Source of the DNA: Balaenoptera acutorostrata
Taxonomy: Eukaryota > Chordata > Mammalia > Artiodactyla > Balaenopteridae
DNA: 64,000 nt
Assembly: GCF_949987535.1 (NCBI RefSeq)
Contig: NC_080069.1
Coordinates: forward strand, 43,513,269 to 43,577,268
Direction: 5' to 3'
Positions 1 through 12,176 of the stretch are shown in pieces (position 1 is the first letter of the stretch; the number at the start of each line of letters is the position of its first letter). A program made the translations under genes and the position numbers. The notes under the pieces were generated by a model. The model ran no database searches, was not told where the DNA came from, and saw only the letters and a program-made list of their open reading frames with translations.

Positions 1-1163
1 GGCAGGTCAAGGGCAAACACACAAACACTAAGACCTACTTGCTCCTTGCCCCCAGCCCTGGCCCAAGATCAGTTGCTCTGGAGTCCAGTTGGGAGTGGGT
101 ATGCCCGGGGGAAGTAGTGTGGTACTTGGAGAGAAAACCAGACTGACGATGAGGGGGCGTGCTGGTCTTTTTGCTCTGAGTGACTGTGGATGTGAGCAAC
201 GTGACCAGCTCCTCTTACGTAAAACAGGGTTGGTGACAGGCCCCGTCTGCTTCAGTGGAGGGGCCCTGAGAAAGACTGTGAAAGTGCCCTGGGAACAGTA
301 TCAGTTTTTTGAAGTTGGAACCATAGATTCTAGCTTTAAGAGGAGGATGCAGTGTCCATAGTGATTGATGCTCTTCCCAGAAGCTGTTTGGGGCTGTAGC
401 TGAGAGAAAGGCAGACTGCTGAACCCCACCACTCTCCTCAGTCATCTCTGGGAGACCCATCAGGGCTGGGCCACAGAGCCAGGCAAGCTGAATACAGCTG
501 CCCTTAGAGACTGATTCAGAACGTGACTCATACAGGCACCTACCTATATGATCAAAGGCTGCAAAACAGGAAGGGGGAGGTGAATGAGTTGAAGCAAGTG
601 AGAGGGCTTCCTAGAGGAGAAGAGTTACATTTGGAAAAAGACTGGAATTGGCCTTTCCCAAAATGAGATTTTCAGACTCCCCAATCCATGGAACAGTAAT
701 TGGTGGTTGCAAAATGCTCCATGGTCAAATTATTTTGGGGAAATGCGGATTAAAACAGACATGCTTCTCACAACCTGAGGTTTGGAGTTACCATGGGACT
801 CATGTGCATGAAACATGCTCAGAGAAAGGTGACACGGGATGTGGGGAGGGCCTGGCCTGGACCTCTGGCCTCTGTGGAATCTTGGCCCTGCTGTCACTTT
901 CTAACCAGACTTTGCAGCAAAGTGTGTATCACAGAAGGGCTTTGTGGACTTTATGTGGTCCCTCCCTTTCCTGCCAGCAGTCCTTACTCCCAGGCCATGA
1001 AAGAACTTCCTTGTTCTCAGGCACATACCTCATTCCAAATGGGCTGCTGGCTCCTCCCATCATCCTTTGGGTCCTTTTGCAGAAGTCTTTGGAACCTCAT
1101 TTATGCCCCAGGTTCCCTCATGCCTGCCACTTCCGAAGTTGATTAGTATTAATCTGGTCCATT
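1..1163. other. unique sequence, nothing recognised
   Basis: Low-CpG, non-repetitive-looking sequence. Overlapping plus-strand frames of 164 and 117 codons run through 648-1146, but they show no recognisable domain and no convincing splice context, so I treat them as chance. No repeat family or gene was recognised. Confidence 0.5.
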
Positions 1164-1176
1164 AAATTAATTAACT

Positions 1177-1496
1177 GGGGCTTCCCTGGTCGTGCAGTGG
1201 TTAGGAATCCGCCTGCCAATGCAGGGGACACAGGTTCGAGCCCTGGTCTGGGAAGATCCCACATGCCACGGAGCAACTAAGCCCGTGTGCCACAACTACT
1301 GAGCCTGCGCTCTAGAGCTCGAGAGCCACAGCTACTGAAGCCCGCGCACCTAGAGCCCGTGCTCCACAGCAAGAGAAGCTACCGCAATGAGAAGCCCGTG
1401 CACCACAAGGAAGAGTAGCCCCCGCTCGCCGCAACTAGAGAAAGCCCACATGCAGCAACGAAGACCCAATGCAGTCAAAAATAATAAATTTTTTTT
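1177..1496 (+). repeat. CHR SINE, older long form
   Basis: The tRNA-like head (cttccctgg, box-B-like GGTTCGAGCCC) is followed by the long unique body ending in an A/T-rich tail. A perfect 13-bp TSD, AAATTAATTAACT, flanks it at 1164-1176 and 1497-1509, which fixes both ends. Confidence 0.95.
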
Positions 1497-1509
1497 AAAT
1501 TAATTAACT

Positions 1510-2642
1510 ATTAATTTTCTATTAAATTTATTAGTGTTCCTAATAAAGCTAAAGATTGCCAGTCCAGGGCTCTCTGATCTTATACATTTCCTAGAGCAGG
1601 TACCCAGGAAAAGTAAGTCAGGGTGTCAAGACCTGTGGCTTAGGATTGGGGGGGGGGTCGATCTTGTAAGATCCTATGACCCAAGTGTTTTTTTCCTTCC
1701 TTTTCAGTTGGCTGGTGTCTGGGAGACAACAATGTGGAGGGGAAAGGGGAGAAGAGGAACACTCAATGTTTCTTGCTTTTAGCCACATCTCATTTCATGC
1801 TATTGCGCTGAAATGGCTGGAAGCTTTGGGAAGGTAGAAACGTGGGCTTCTGATTCTGGAATTACTGATGAAGACAAAAGAAAGTTCGGGTTTGTTAGCT
1901 TGGTTCTCCTGCCCTCATTTCATCTCCTCCAAAGAATAATCTAGAGAAACACATGTGAGAAATTTGTTTCTAAACTACCACTAGAGAGAGAGAGAGGTGT
2001 GAACTGAACTCAAGATGGGACTGTAAACTCACGATTCAGCTCTCCAAGACAGGTATGAGCTGTCCTCTTAAATTCCCCCTGGGTTGAGCCTCACATCTGA
2101 ACACTCCTCTTGATTAGTGTGTAATTGCCTAAATCAGAATTTTTAAAAGATAATAATACTCATTAACTGAGCTCAGAGTCACATGTTTACTGCGTTTCTT
2201 GTTAAGCAGTATTCAGAGCTGTAATTAACATCCCTAGTGCTAAGAACAGGAAGAAAACAAATGATCAACTCCCATCTTAAAGAAAATAAACTTCCCTTAC
2301 TCGTAGCTACTTTTTTCTTAGCTGGTGACAGCCTGGACAGAGGACTGGAAAAAATAATGCAGCTTCTTTTGACTCCAGGGTCAAGGCCATTTGTTGATGC
2401 ATGGAACACTGTGCTGGGTACGTTGGCCTGAGGAGTGGCCGTTTGGGCCGTGTAATGTGTTGCTTGCCCAAGAAACATCCTTAACTACCACCACCGCAGC
2501 TCTCTGCTCCCAGGCCCTTCTGCTAGAAGCACAGAATTATTGCGCCAATCACCATGCTTAAGTTCCCACCATTAGACCTTTCTTTTTTCTTGAGGAAGGG
2601 GGATGTTATATTACCTAATTAAACATACTAAAAAAAAAAAAA
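1510..2642. other. unique sequence, nothing recognised
   Basis: Unique-looking sequence with a short G run near 1650 and GAGA repeats near 1985. The minus-strand frame at 2179-2478 resembles no family I know. No gene or repeat call is possible by eye. Confidence 0.45.
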
Positions 2643-2770
2643 GAGACTTTCCTGGCAGTCCAGTGGTTAAGACTCTGCGCTCCCAGTGCAGGGGGCCCAG
2701 GGGTTCAATCCCTGGATCCCTGGTTGGGGAATGCGCATGCGGCACAGCACGGCCCCCCCCCCAAAAAAAA
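2643..2770 (+). repeat. CHR SINE, short form
   Basis: Short tRNA-derived copy beginning gactttcctggcagtcc and ending in a C-rich run plus A tail. A local duplication around 2710-2723 (ccctggatccctgg) interrupts the tRNA-like part. It is preceded by an A run; no clear TSD was found. Confidence 0.85.
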
Positions 2771-3147
2771 TAGATACTATTGCTCTTCCCTGGAGGAGGT
2801 AAATTCATGCCACCCCCAAATGCCAATTGCTCAAGGTAAGTGTGGACTGAAAGGGGAGGATATGGGTTCAGTTATAGATCTACTGCTGCTGCTCATGGGC
2901 ATGACTTTAAACAAGTCTTTTCCCCTCTCTGGACATCATTTTTTTTTTTTTTAATCTTATATGATGAGGACAGGAGTTCAAATTAGACGTTAGATTTCCT
3001 GGATCCACAACAACTATTCTAATGGTGCAGGGAAGGCTAAGAAGAATAGGCAGTGATCCTCAAGCAGTTTGTCCTCAAAGCAGGTAAATATAGCAGGTTT
3101 GTTAAATGAATCTTATTTTCCTAACGGTTTCCAGTAAAACATTGGGA

Positions 3148-3591
3148 ATTGTAGGTTGAATAGTGTCCCCCCAAAATTCAAGTCTACCAGAAGAACCTCA
3201 ATGTGACTTTAATTGGAAATAAGGTCTTTGCAGATGTAATTAGGGGAAGGGTTAAGATGGGCTCATACTGGGTTAAGCTAGGCCCTAACTCTAATGAGAG
3301 TGTCCTTATGAGACAGAAAAGGATGTACGGGGACACACAGAGAAGATGACCTGAAGACAGAAGGAGATTGGAGTGATGCATTTATAAGCCAAAGAATGCC
3401 AGGAGCCACCAGAAGCTGGAAGAGTCAAGGAAAGAGTCTCCCTTAGAGCCTTGCGAAGGATTGTGGCCCTGTTGACACCTTGATTTTGGATTTCTGGCCT
3501 CCAAAACTGTGAGAGAATGAATTTCCATTGTTTTCAAACCACCAAGTTGGTGGTAATTCATTTCAGCAGCCCTAGCAAATTAATACTAGGG
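3148..3591 (+). repeat. MaLR/MLT1-like LTR
   Basis: Old LTR relic. It opens with the 'ttgaatagtgtccccccaaa' type start, has the 'ggtctttgcagatgtaatta' block, the 'ctccaaaactgtgagagaat' block and a 'cagccctagcaaattaata' end, all typical of mammalian ERVL-MaLR LTRs. The subfamily is not resolved. A related LTR in the opposite orientation lies at 30495-30890. Confidence 0.7.
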
Positions 3592-4199
3592 GTATTCTAA
3601 GGAATTTTCAGATACCAATTTTTATGAAATCACATTTGAGATTTAAGAAAAACTTTTTTCTTTTATGATGATACAAAGAGGAAATGTACTTATATAGTAG
3701 TGCTAAGACTTGTAAATGCAAAAATTAAAGCTCAGAACCATACTTTAATTGCTTCTGCCTGAAAAACCTGTTCCTTCCAGGACCGAGGCAGTAATCCCCA
3801 GAACTGCCTACCTCTGGTTGCTTTTTCCTAACTATGTCAAGCTGCCTCAACATTTTTAACTTTTACCCTAGGTCATCTTTTCACAGTGTAGACAGTAGAG
3901 TCTCAGGATGCTTTCCCATCCTGAATTTATTAGCCAATAACATGGACAGCTCTCTGCAGTCCCCCTTGATAACAGGAGAAAATAGAAGATCTAGCTAAGG
4001 CCTAACATACCTAAACTAGCTTTACAATAGGATCTGCCCTGTGCCTGCCTGTGCAGACCTGGACCTGCTAGTCAGAATGAGAAGGATGCCCAAGTCAGCA
4101 GAAAAAGTCAGCACTGACTTTACTGTTCCTGGGCTACTGGTTTATTTTATTTACTGTGGTCTTTATTAGGAAGGCTTAGCCTATCAAAATGGTATTTAT
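3592..4199. other. unique sequence, nothing recognised
   Basis: AT-rich unique sequence with no open frame of note and no repeat recognised by eye. Confidence 0.45.
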
Positions 4200-4390
4200 T
4201 GCACTGAAAAGTTATTGATTATATCCATTGACCCAGACTTCTGGGAATTTTAGGAAATATTCTAGGCAAGCATGCAAAGACAGATGTATAAGAATGGTTG
4301 TCGTAGCATTAATTAGCAAAAACAAAAAACTGGAAGTATCCTAAGTCTATTAATAAGGAAATGGTTAAATAAAAATTTTAAATATTCTCT
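4200..4390 (+). repeat. old L1 (L1M-type) fragment
   Basis: The stretch resembles the L1 ORF2 3' segment that encodes the 'AALF..A..WK..KCP' region: 'tcgtagcattaattagcaaaaac', 'ctggaagtatcctaagtc', 'aatggttaaata'. It is strongly diverged, and the family call is tentative. Confidence 0.5.
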
Positions 4391-4763
4391 GGTCAATCTT
4401 ATTAGAGAGAGAGACCACTACATACTATGTTCCTCCTGATGGGTTACAATAGGAAGTTAACAGCATTACCTAAGAAGTATTCTTGCCAGAAAATCAAACT
4501 TGATCTGAGTTAAGCTTTTAGATCTATCAGTTCTCAGAAAATACAGTGGATGGAAGAACATATTATGGTAGAGCAGGGATGCAAACAACCAAATGCTGAA
4601 CGTAAGGAAAATGAGCTACTTTTTTCAATAAACAACTAGCACGAAAAAAGAGAACTATTGTATATTAAGGGAGACTTGAGACAGGCATAGAAAACAAATG
4701 TAATGTGTAGAGGGTGTTTACATCCTAATTCAAAACAATGTAACTGAAAAATGTAATCAGGGA

Positions 4764-4887
4764 GGGAATTCCTGGCGGTCCAGTGGTTAGGACTCGGTGC
4801 TTTCACTACCGGCCCGGGTTCAGTCCCTGGTCGACCCCACAAGCCACACGATGCGGCCAAGAAAAAAAATACTATTAAAAAAAAAAG
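4764..4887 (+). repeat. CHR SINE, short form
   Basis: Short tRNA-derived SINE starting gaattcctggcggtcc with an A-rich tail. A perfect 11-bp TSD, GTAATCAGGGA, lies at 4753-4763 and 4888-4898. Confidence 0.9.
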
Positions 4888-5100
4888 GTAATCAGGGAAA
4901 ACTTAACACTGACTGGATATTAGATAATAGCAAAGAATTACTGTTACTTTTTCTAGGTATAACAATGATATCTTGATTATGTTTGGGTTTTGTTTTTTTT
5001 TTTTTTACTGATTATGTTTTTTTTAATCTTACCTCTTAGAGATATTTTATTTACAGATGAAATTACATGATGTCAAGGTTATGTTTTAAAATAATCCAGA

Positions 5101-5236
5101 GGGAGACTTCCCTGGCAGTCCAATGCTTAAGAATCTGCACTTCCACTGCAGAGAGCACGGGTTCAATCCCGGGCTGGGGAACTAAGATCCCACATGCTGC
5201 GCAGTGTGGCCAAAAAAAAATAATAAATAAATAAAT
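5101..5236 (+). repeat. CHR SINE, short form
   Basis: Short tRNA-derived SINE (gggagacttccctggcagtcc) with tail (AATA)n. A perfect 12-bp TSD, AAATAATCCAGA, lies at 5089-5100 and 5237-5248. Confidence 0.93.
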
Positions 5237-5262
5237 AAATAATCCAGAAGGTTAGATTATTT

Positions 5263-5564
5263 TTATTTTTTTGGCTGCATTGGGTCTTCATTGCTGCGCA
5301 CGGGCTTTCTCTAGTTGCAGCGAGTGGGGCTACTCTTTGTTGCGGTGTGCGGGCTTCTCATTGCATTCTCTTGTTGTGGAGCACAGGCTCTAGGCCCACA
5401 AGCTCAGTATTGTGGCTCGCAGGCTCTAGAGTGCAGGCTCAGTAGTTGTGGCGCACAGGCTTAGTGGTTCCGCGGCATGTGGGATCTTCACAGACCAGGG
5501 ATCGAACCCACGTCCCCTGCATTGGCAGGCGGATTCTTAACCACTGTGCCACCAGGGAAGTCCC
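5263..5564 (-). repeat. CHR SINE, older long form
   Basis: Reverse-oriented long copy ending ccaccagggaagtccc. TSD TAGATTATTTT lies at 5252-5262 and 5565-5575. The previous short SINE lies only about 15 bp away. Confidence 0.93.
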
Positions 5565-5898
5565 TAGATTATTTTAGAGAGGTATGTTGATAATTGTTGA
5601 AGCTGCAAGATGGGTATATGGGGGCTTATGATGCTAGTATTTCTAATTATGTAATGTTAGAATTTTTTTATAATAAAAAGTTTTAAAAGTGGTATATAAC
5701 AGGTAAATCTATATGTAGTGACATAGGATGATTATAACATAGAATATATTATTAATTAACAAAGTTATAAGCCAGCTTCTAATGCAGGATCTCTTGTAAA
5801 ATTCATACATATCTACATTTAGGTACAGGAAAAATCTAAAATGTTATCACTAGAATGTCAGTAGTGGGTCTCTTGGCAGCAGAGTTTCAGTGATTTTT

Positions 5899-6210
5899 TA
5901 AAATTAATTAATTTATTTATTTTTGGCTGCATTGGGTCTTCGTTGCTGCGTGTGGGCTTTCTCTAGTTGTGACGAGCGGGGGCTACTCTTTGTTGTGGTA
6001 TGCGGGCTTCTCATTGCAGTGGCTTCTCTTGTTGAGGAGCACGGGCTCTAGGCACGTGGCCTTCAGTAGTTGGGGCATGTGGGCCCAGTAGTTGTGGTGC
6101 ACAGGCTTAGTCGCTCCGCGGGATGTGGGATCTTCCCAGACCAGGGCTTGAACCCATGTCCCCTGCATTGGCAGGAGGATTCCTAACCACTGCGCCACCA
6201 GGGAAGTCCC
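5899..6210 (-). repeat. CHR SINE, older long form
   Basis: Reverse-oriented long copy with a T/A-rich start (the SINE tail) and a terminal ggaagtccc. TSD is TCAGTGAT at 5887-5894 and 6211-6218, extending imperfectly into the T run. Confidence 0.92.
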
Positions 6211-6218
6211 TCAGTGAT

Positions 6219-8955
6219 ATTTTTGTTATTCCTTTGCTTATCTGTATTTTCTAGTAGTGTCACTTAAAATACACCCCTCCCAGTTTTTCTTCAATATGTG
6301 CTGGTTGTGAATAAGAAGTTAGTAATAAAGGAGGAGAGAGAATATTGATTGCTCCTTTGCTCAAAAAGCCTAGAACGAAAATTCCTCACTTCCCTTCCCT
6401 GGGGCACAAACATTCTGCTTAGGCCAGCCAGCTCATCCAATCCTCTCAATTCACACAGCACTTCCCTTCTCAAAATTGCTCACCACCAACTCCTCCTGTC
6501 AAAATCTTTCAAGGTGTAGTTCAGGACCTAACTCTTTTAGAAAGTCTTCTATGATCACACCCTTCCTCAGGGAGCCCTGTTTTTCGGGGTCTTTCCAAGC
6601 ACAGGCAGGAACATGATCGTTCCTAGAGCCCCAGAATCTTCTGGGGAGACTGAGTAAATTCCTTTGGGCCAATGAATTCATCATGAGCCCAGTAGGGGGA
6701 GCCAGAACTTACTTCCCAACCTCTGGAGGCACCACCCCTGTATAAACAAACTCCATATGGAGTGTGATCAAAGATATGCACAAAACATTTTTTTAAGAAG
6801 GGAGGGAGGAGAGGTAGGCAGGGCTGTAATGTAATGTAAGTCTTAAAGGAGGTCTTTTTGTTTTGTTCTCTATAATGAACTTTTCAGTCCTTGAACCAAG
6901 CTCCCCTATGCATTTATGTACAGATTTGACTTACAAAAATATATGCACACAATTTCTCAAAAGTATGTGTGTGTGTACTGTTTAAAGCCAGATAGACCTT
7001 GCTGTTCAAGGAACAACAGGTTGTTGCCAGGGCATCTCCAAATTCAATAAACTGAGCATTGGTTGGAGGAATTAGGTAGGAGGCAGCTTGGAGAAAGAGC
7101 ACTGGATCTGAGGTTGATGTTCCTAGTTGTATCCTGTCTCTAATCATTAACCAGCTGTTTGACTGTAGGCTGTTTGAGTCTCTCTGGGTTGATTGTGAAC
7201 TTCTGTGATAAGGGATGTGAAGGTGCTTTGAAATAGGGCACAACTGTGAAGCGTTCGTAGGGCTCCCAACAAGCTGAGCCGTCTGCTGAGATTTCACAGT
7301 CCCTGGAAGATGGCCAGCCTCCCTCACTTAAACTCAGTCCAAATAATTGTGACTATGGGACAGCCAGGAGCATGGGAACTAGCTGGAGTTAACTTGGACA
7401 AAAGGATCCAAGCCTTCAAGCATCCAGCCAGGCCTTTACCCAAGTTAGAACTAGGGGCCCCTTTACACTTCCTGGTTGCATCCTCCCCTTTTAACCACAG
7501 AGAGGTGAGAGGCTTAGCCAGCCTGCCCCTGCCGGAGGGAGCCATGTGTGGCTTTTCCCTAGGACACAGGGGACCTGAACAACCCTAGAGAGAGAAGCTG
7601 AAAGCTGGGCTCCTTGAGTCATTGTTGGGATGCAGCTTCTCTAAGAACTCAGCTAGAAGCTGAGCTGGTAGAATTGGAGCAAGGCCTCAAGGAAAGAGAT
7701 GTTTTTAGAAGTGGCCACTGCTGACCAGGGTTAGGGCACGATGAGCATTAGCTCTGCCCTGCAGGCAAGGCCCCAGCATCTACAGGTCCAGTTTGGGTTC
7801 ATCTATGTTTGGAGTCAGGTGCTGATTTGTGTTTTCTCTGAGATCTTAGCCCTCTTTCTGCACTATTTGTAGCTGACTGTGGCTACAGTTGGGGACAGTA
7901 GTTTTCTGCAGGGGCTACTCCTCAACAGAACATGTTCAGGCGTGCAGGAACTGGCTTAACTTGCTTCTGAGAGTCTTAACTCCACCCCAGACTCCTTTGG
8001 CTTCAGGGAAGGGAGGTATAAGGGTGGGAGAGGAGGAGACCAGATACAGCCAAAAGGAACTGTGAAATCAGATGCCTGGAGAAGTAACTTTATTCTGAGG
8101 AAGGAGAAGTTTCCCTAGGTCTCCCTGAGCTTCCACCAAACTGTCTCCTCACACGTCCCAGGGCAGAGATGCCAGCCCCTCTCTCCTATAGCTGGCACCA
8201 CTTTTGATTCTCCAGGAAGTCGCCCTGGTGGAGAAGTCTTCCCTGCCCATCAGCATCATGCATGTCTCCAGGAGGAGTCATCTATGGTCAGGCCTCACCC
8301 TTTGCAGACTAGACTCAGATTCCTTGAGGGCAGGGCCTGGGCTGTTGAAAGGCTCTCCACCAAGTCTGTGTGGGTTCAGCACTGGGCTGAGGAGCAGAGC
8401 AGCCCCTGGAAACTTCCATCCACCCAGCTAGTCTTCTGCTTCCATCACTATATGACAGCTCAGTGTCCTAACTTGGAGCTTTCTTGACTCCTGTTGTATC
8501 TTATGTTCCTGGCAGCTTGCTGTGTTGCACACTTTAAGGCCAAATTATGGGGCATGAACAGCATTGTTTGAAATTTCAGTGAATAAAATGGTGATAGGTT
8601 GCTTCCTTGTAGCCTCCAGATCTGCTTTCCACCCTCCCTGTTCAGTGCCTCAGTTTGGTCTTTTATCAACAGACTTCCTTGTCCTCTGGCTTCTAGTTAG
8701 GTTCAGCCAATGGAGGCTAAAAGGGGGAAAAAGAGGGATGTGAGATTGTTTATTCCCCATCATACACCCCGCCTTCCTAAAAGCAGGGTCTCTGCAGACA
8801 CTCTCTGCTCCCTCCCTTTGTCCCCCTAGGTCCCATAGTGATCAAGTTTCCCACTGTCATTGGCCCTGGGATACTGCATCATTTCTTGTTGCTTTTCCTT
8901 TATTAAACTCTCAGTTATCCATCTGTTTCTTGCTGGGACCTTCATAGATAGGACA
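6219..8955. other. unique sequence, no gene recognised
   Basis: A 2.7-kb stretch without CHR SINEs. It contains a short TG repeat near 6965-6977 and ordinary unique sequence. Frames such as 6914-7327 (minus, 137 codons) have no domain or splice support. It could hold diverged repeats not visible by eye. Confidence 0.45.
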
Positions 8956-8959
8956 AGTG

Positions 8960-9075
8960 CCACTGAGATATATGAATTACCACCTAACCTAGCTCTGTCA
9001 CATGTCTGTGGGACCTTGACAAGTTACTCAACCTCTCTGAGCCTTGGTTTCCTCATATGTAAAATTCTGCAGAGA
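8960..9075 (+). repeat. MIR SINE fragment
   Basis: The MIR core pattern is visible: 'ctagctctgtcacatgtctgtgggaccttgac' followed by 'ctcaacctctctgagcc', 'ttggtttcctcatatgtaaaat'. This is the ancient mammalian tRNA-core SINE, diverged. Confidence 0.75.
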
Positions 9076-9535
9076 GAGGAGGTATGCTCTGAGGTCACTT
9101 TTCAGTTTAGAATCTTTGGTTCTAAGGTGATAAGTGTAGGTCCTACAGAATTTAGCCAGGAGAATATGGGTCTGAATGGAAAAATATGTAAAATTATTCC
9201 ATTGGGCATTTGGGAGTAGGGGTTACAGGAGTTACCTCAGAGTTAAGAGTTGGTAGAGAAAGAGGCAAGAAATACCTCCATCTGTGCTGCATGTGTATTT
9301 ATTTTAAACATGATCCTTTCCAAGAAATTCTCCAGACTTGTGGTAGGAATAAGCTCTTATTTTGTCTTCAGCTCTGTTTGTATTTGTCTTCTTTTGTTAG
9401 AAAATGTAGGAAAAATCTCCTTCTCTTGGTATTTTTTTCCCTACTTCTATTAATCTATTTCTGTTAACCTCGTCTCTCTCTGCATTTGTTTTCTTCTTTT
9501 TATTCCTGTTTCTCTCCATTAAAACAAAGAAAAGA

Positions 9536-9892
9536 GGGACTTCCCTGGTGGTGCAGTGGTTAGGAATCCGCCTGCCAATGCAGGGGACAGGGGTTCAAGC
9601 CCTGGTCCAGGAAGAACCCACATGCCGCGGAGCAACTAAGCCTGTGCTCCACAACTAGTGAGCCTGTGCTCTAGAGCCCGCGAGCCACAACTACTGAGCC
9701 CATGTGCCGCAACTGCTGAAGCCCTCATGCCTAGAGCCCGTGCTCCGCAACAAGAGAAGCCACCGTAATGAGAAGCCCATGCACCGCAACGAAGAGTAGC
9801 CCCCGCTTGCTGCAAGTAGAGAAAGCCCGCGCGCAGCAACGAAGACCCAACACAGCCAAAAATAAATAAATAAATAAATAAAATTAAAAAAA
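9536..9892 (+). repeat. CHR SINE, older long form
   Basis: Full long copy with (AATA)n then A tail. A perfect 15-bp TSD, AAAACAAAGAAAAGA, lies at 9521-9535 and 9893-9907. Confidence 0.95.
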
Positions 9893-10260
9893 AAAACAAA
9901 GAAAAGAAAAGATAAAAAGGTATTCCCTTCAGCACCTACTTAACAGGGGAGAATCAGAAATTTCCTAAACAAAGGCTCCTGGCAGTTATCCAAATGAAGC
10001 AGTTCGAACTGACCAGCACCTGGAGCTGACAGTTAGAGTCACAAATGCTGGAAATTGTTGGCTCAGGAGGAGTTTTCCCAGGCTGAGACCAAGGCTGACA
10101 ATTTTAACTTTCCACTTCAGACTGAATCCACTTTGGAATCTACCTGGCTGTCTCTCACACCACTCAGGTGTCTTGTACCTGTGATTTCAGGAATAGAGCT
10201 TAAAACCCAGAGAGGGAGGCTGAGATTTCTCTTTAACTGGAGTCATAGAAGGCCCTAAGA

Positions 10261-10415
10261 TTTCTAGAGCTGGAAGGACTTCAAAGATTATTTATAACAA
10301 AACCTCTATGTTTTACAAATACAGGAACTAAGATCCAGAGAGAGGAAGGGTCTTGCCCAAGGACACACAGTAGATTAACAGCAGAGCTATTAACAGTTAA
10401 AAGGTACAAGATGCC
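10261..10415 (-). repeat. ancient MIR-era repeat, family uncertain
   Basis: Blocks 'agagctggaaggacttcaaag', 'tttacaaatacaggaact' and 'cttgcccaaggacacacag' are typical of old mammal-wide interspersed repeats of MIR age. The exact family cannot be fixed by eye. Confidence 0.5.
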
Positions 10416-10560
10416 ACATATTAACTCATTTAATCCTCATAACAACCCTATGGAGACAGCATTAGTATGACCTTCTCATTTTACAGATGAGGAAACAGGC
10501 CCAGAGAGGTAAAGAACTTGCCTGCACTGAAGTCTGTGTTCTCCACTACTTCACTCTACC
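10416..10560 (-). repeat. MIR SINE fragment
   Basis: Reverse MIR: 'ttaactcatttaatcctcat', 'aacaaccctatgg', 'cattttacagatgaggaaac', 'cccagagaggtaaagaactt'. Diverged, but it keeps the central core. Confidence 0.8.
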
Positions 10561-10684
10561 ACCTCCAAGGATGATGTTGTAGCTTGCTGTAGCCTGTGGC
10601 TTGAAATATTCATGTCACAGAAATCAGCAAATACTACAAATCAGCTTGTTTTGTTGATTGTCACAGCTTAAGAAAGTGATGAAG

Positions 10685-11027
10685 GACTTTCCTGGTGACA
10701 CAGTGGTTAAAAATCCAGCTGTCAATGCAGGGGACATGGGTTCGATCCCTGGTCCGGGAAGCTCCCACATGCCGCGGAGCAACTAAGCCCGTGAGCCACA
10801 ACTACTGAGCCCGCGTGCTGCAACTACTGAAGCCCACATGTCTAGAGCCCATGCTCCGCAACAAGAGAAGCCATGACAATGAGAAGCCAGCGCACCACAA
10901 TGAAGAGTAGCCCCCACTCGCCGCAACTAGAGAAAGCCCACACGGAGCAATGAAGACCCAAGGCAGACAAAATAAAACCAAATAAATAAAAATAAATAAA
11001 TGAAATAAAATTATTTTTTTAAAAAAG
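10685..11027 (+). repeat. CHR SINE, older long form
   Basis: Long copy with a degenerate head (gactttcctggtgacacag) and a mixed A/T tail. A perfect 14-bp TSD, AGAAAGTGATGAAG, lies at 10671-10684 and 11028-11041. Confidence 0.95.
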
Positions 11028-11185
11028 AGAAAGTGATGAAGATGCAGAAGCACGGGGAGATGCAGGGACCCCCATGAGAGAGATGGGAGGATCAATTTCA
11101 ACGAGTTTCCAGTATGAATCCTATTCTCTCTCATATGTAACCTTTAAAATAAACTCCTTTTTTCTTAAGTCTTCCCCATTATCAA

Positions 11186-11345
11186 TAAAAGTGTGTGTGT
11201 ATGTGTGTGTGTATGTTTAGGTATAATTTATATAAAATAAAATGCAGAGATATTAAAAATTCAGTTCACTGAGTTTTTACAGTGTTTACCCCCAGGCAAC
11301 CACCACTCTAAATGAGAGAACATTTCTATCATTCCAGAAAGTTCG
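11186..11345 (-). repeat. L1M 3' UTR fragment with TG repeat
   Basis: An imperfect TG/TATG run (about 11190-11215) leads into 'ggtataatttatataaaataaaatgcag' and 'cagttcactgagtttttacagtg', the reverse of an old L1 3' UTR. Diverged. Confidence 0.55.
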
Positions 11346-11439
11346 TTCAAGCCTCTAACCAGTAAAATTTCCACCATGGCTTCCAACCTGCCCTCCCCCA
11401 GCCATTTTCTGATTTCTTTCATGTATATGGTATTTCAAT

Positions 11440-11925
11440 CTTCCAGTTGCTCAGGCCAAAAACCTTAGAGTCATCCTTGACTCATCTCTTTCTCTCACAC
11501 CCCACATCCACAGTGTTTCCTGTCAGGTAGATTTTCAAAATATATCTAAAATCTAACTGCTTCTCATCAACTCCACTGCTGCCTCCTTGGTCCAAGCCAC
11601 ATCATCTCTTGCCTTCTGACCAGTCTCCAGCTTCCTTACCTTCCCAAGCTCCTCCACTCCCCCTACAGTCTGTTCACACAGCTGCCTGAGCAATCTTTTA
11701 AAAATGTAAATTCAGATCATGACACCACTCTGTAAAACGCTCCAATGCTTACCATCTCTCAGAGTAGAATCAACCTCAAAGTCTCTTCCATTATAAGGTC
11801 CTCTCCACTTTTTGGATCTCAATCTACTGCTCTCTGCTGGCTTACCAGGCTCCAGCCAAATCAGCCTCTTTGCTATTCCCAGAACACACAAGCACATTCC
11901 CCCCTCACAGACTTTGTCCTTTCTG
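11440..11925 (+). repeat. L2 LINE fragment
   Basis: Ancient L2-type sequence: 'cttgactcatctctttctctcacaccccacatcca', 'ctgcctccttggtccaagcca', 'ctctccactttttggatctc', 'ggctccagccaaatcagcctctttgctattccc'. These match the coding 3' half of mammalian L2 as I remember it. Diverged and frame-broken. Confidence 0.65.
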
Positions 11926-11950
11926 ATTCTTTTTTTTTTTTTAATCAGCT

Positions 11951-11953
<3 letters not shown>

Positions 11954-11993
<40 letters not shown>
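11954..11993. repeat. (GT)20 microsatellite
   Basis: An uninterrupted GT run of about 40 bp abuts the A/T tail side of the reverse CHR SINE at 11994-12176. It probably expanded from a tail-linked seed. Likely polymorphic. Confidence 0.97.
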
Positions 11994-11998
<5 letters not shown>

Positions 11999-12176
11999 TT
12001 ATTTATTTATTTGGTTGCATTGGGTCTTAGTTGCAGCTCACCAGCTCCTTAGTTGTGGCATGCCAACTCTTAGTTGCTGCATGCTTGTGGGATCTAGCTC
12101 CCAGACCAGGGATCAAACCCGGGCCTCCTGCATTGGGAGCACAGAGTCTTAACCACTGCACCACCAGGGAAGTCCC
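11994..12176 (-). repeat. CHR SINE, intermediate form
   Basis: Reverse copy with tail (ATTT)n, the 'cttagttgtggcatg' body typical of an intermediate class, and terminal ggaagtccc. The next base opens the ERV1-type LTR (TGTCC). No clear TSD; the GT microsatellite hides the left flank. Confidence 0.88.

Noticed and set aside
648..1146. Two overlapping plus-strand ORFs of 164 and 117 codons
   Set aside because: Overlapping frames in unique sequence, no domain, no promoter or splice support.
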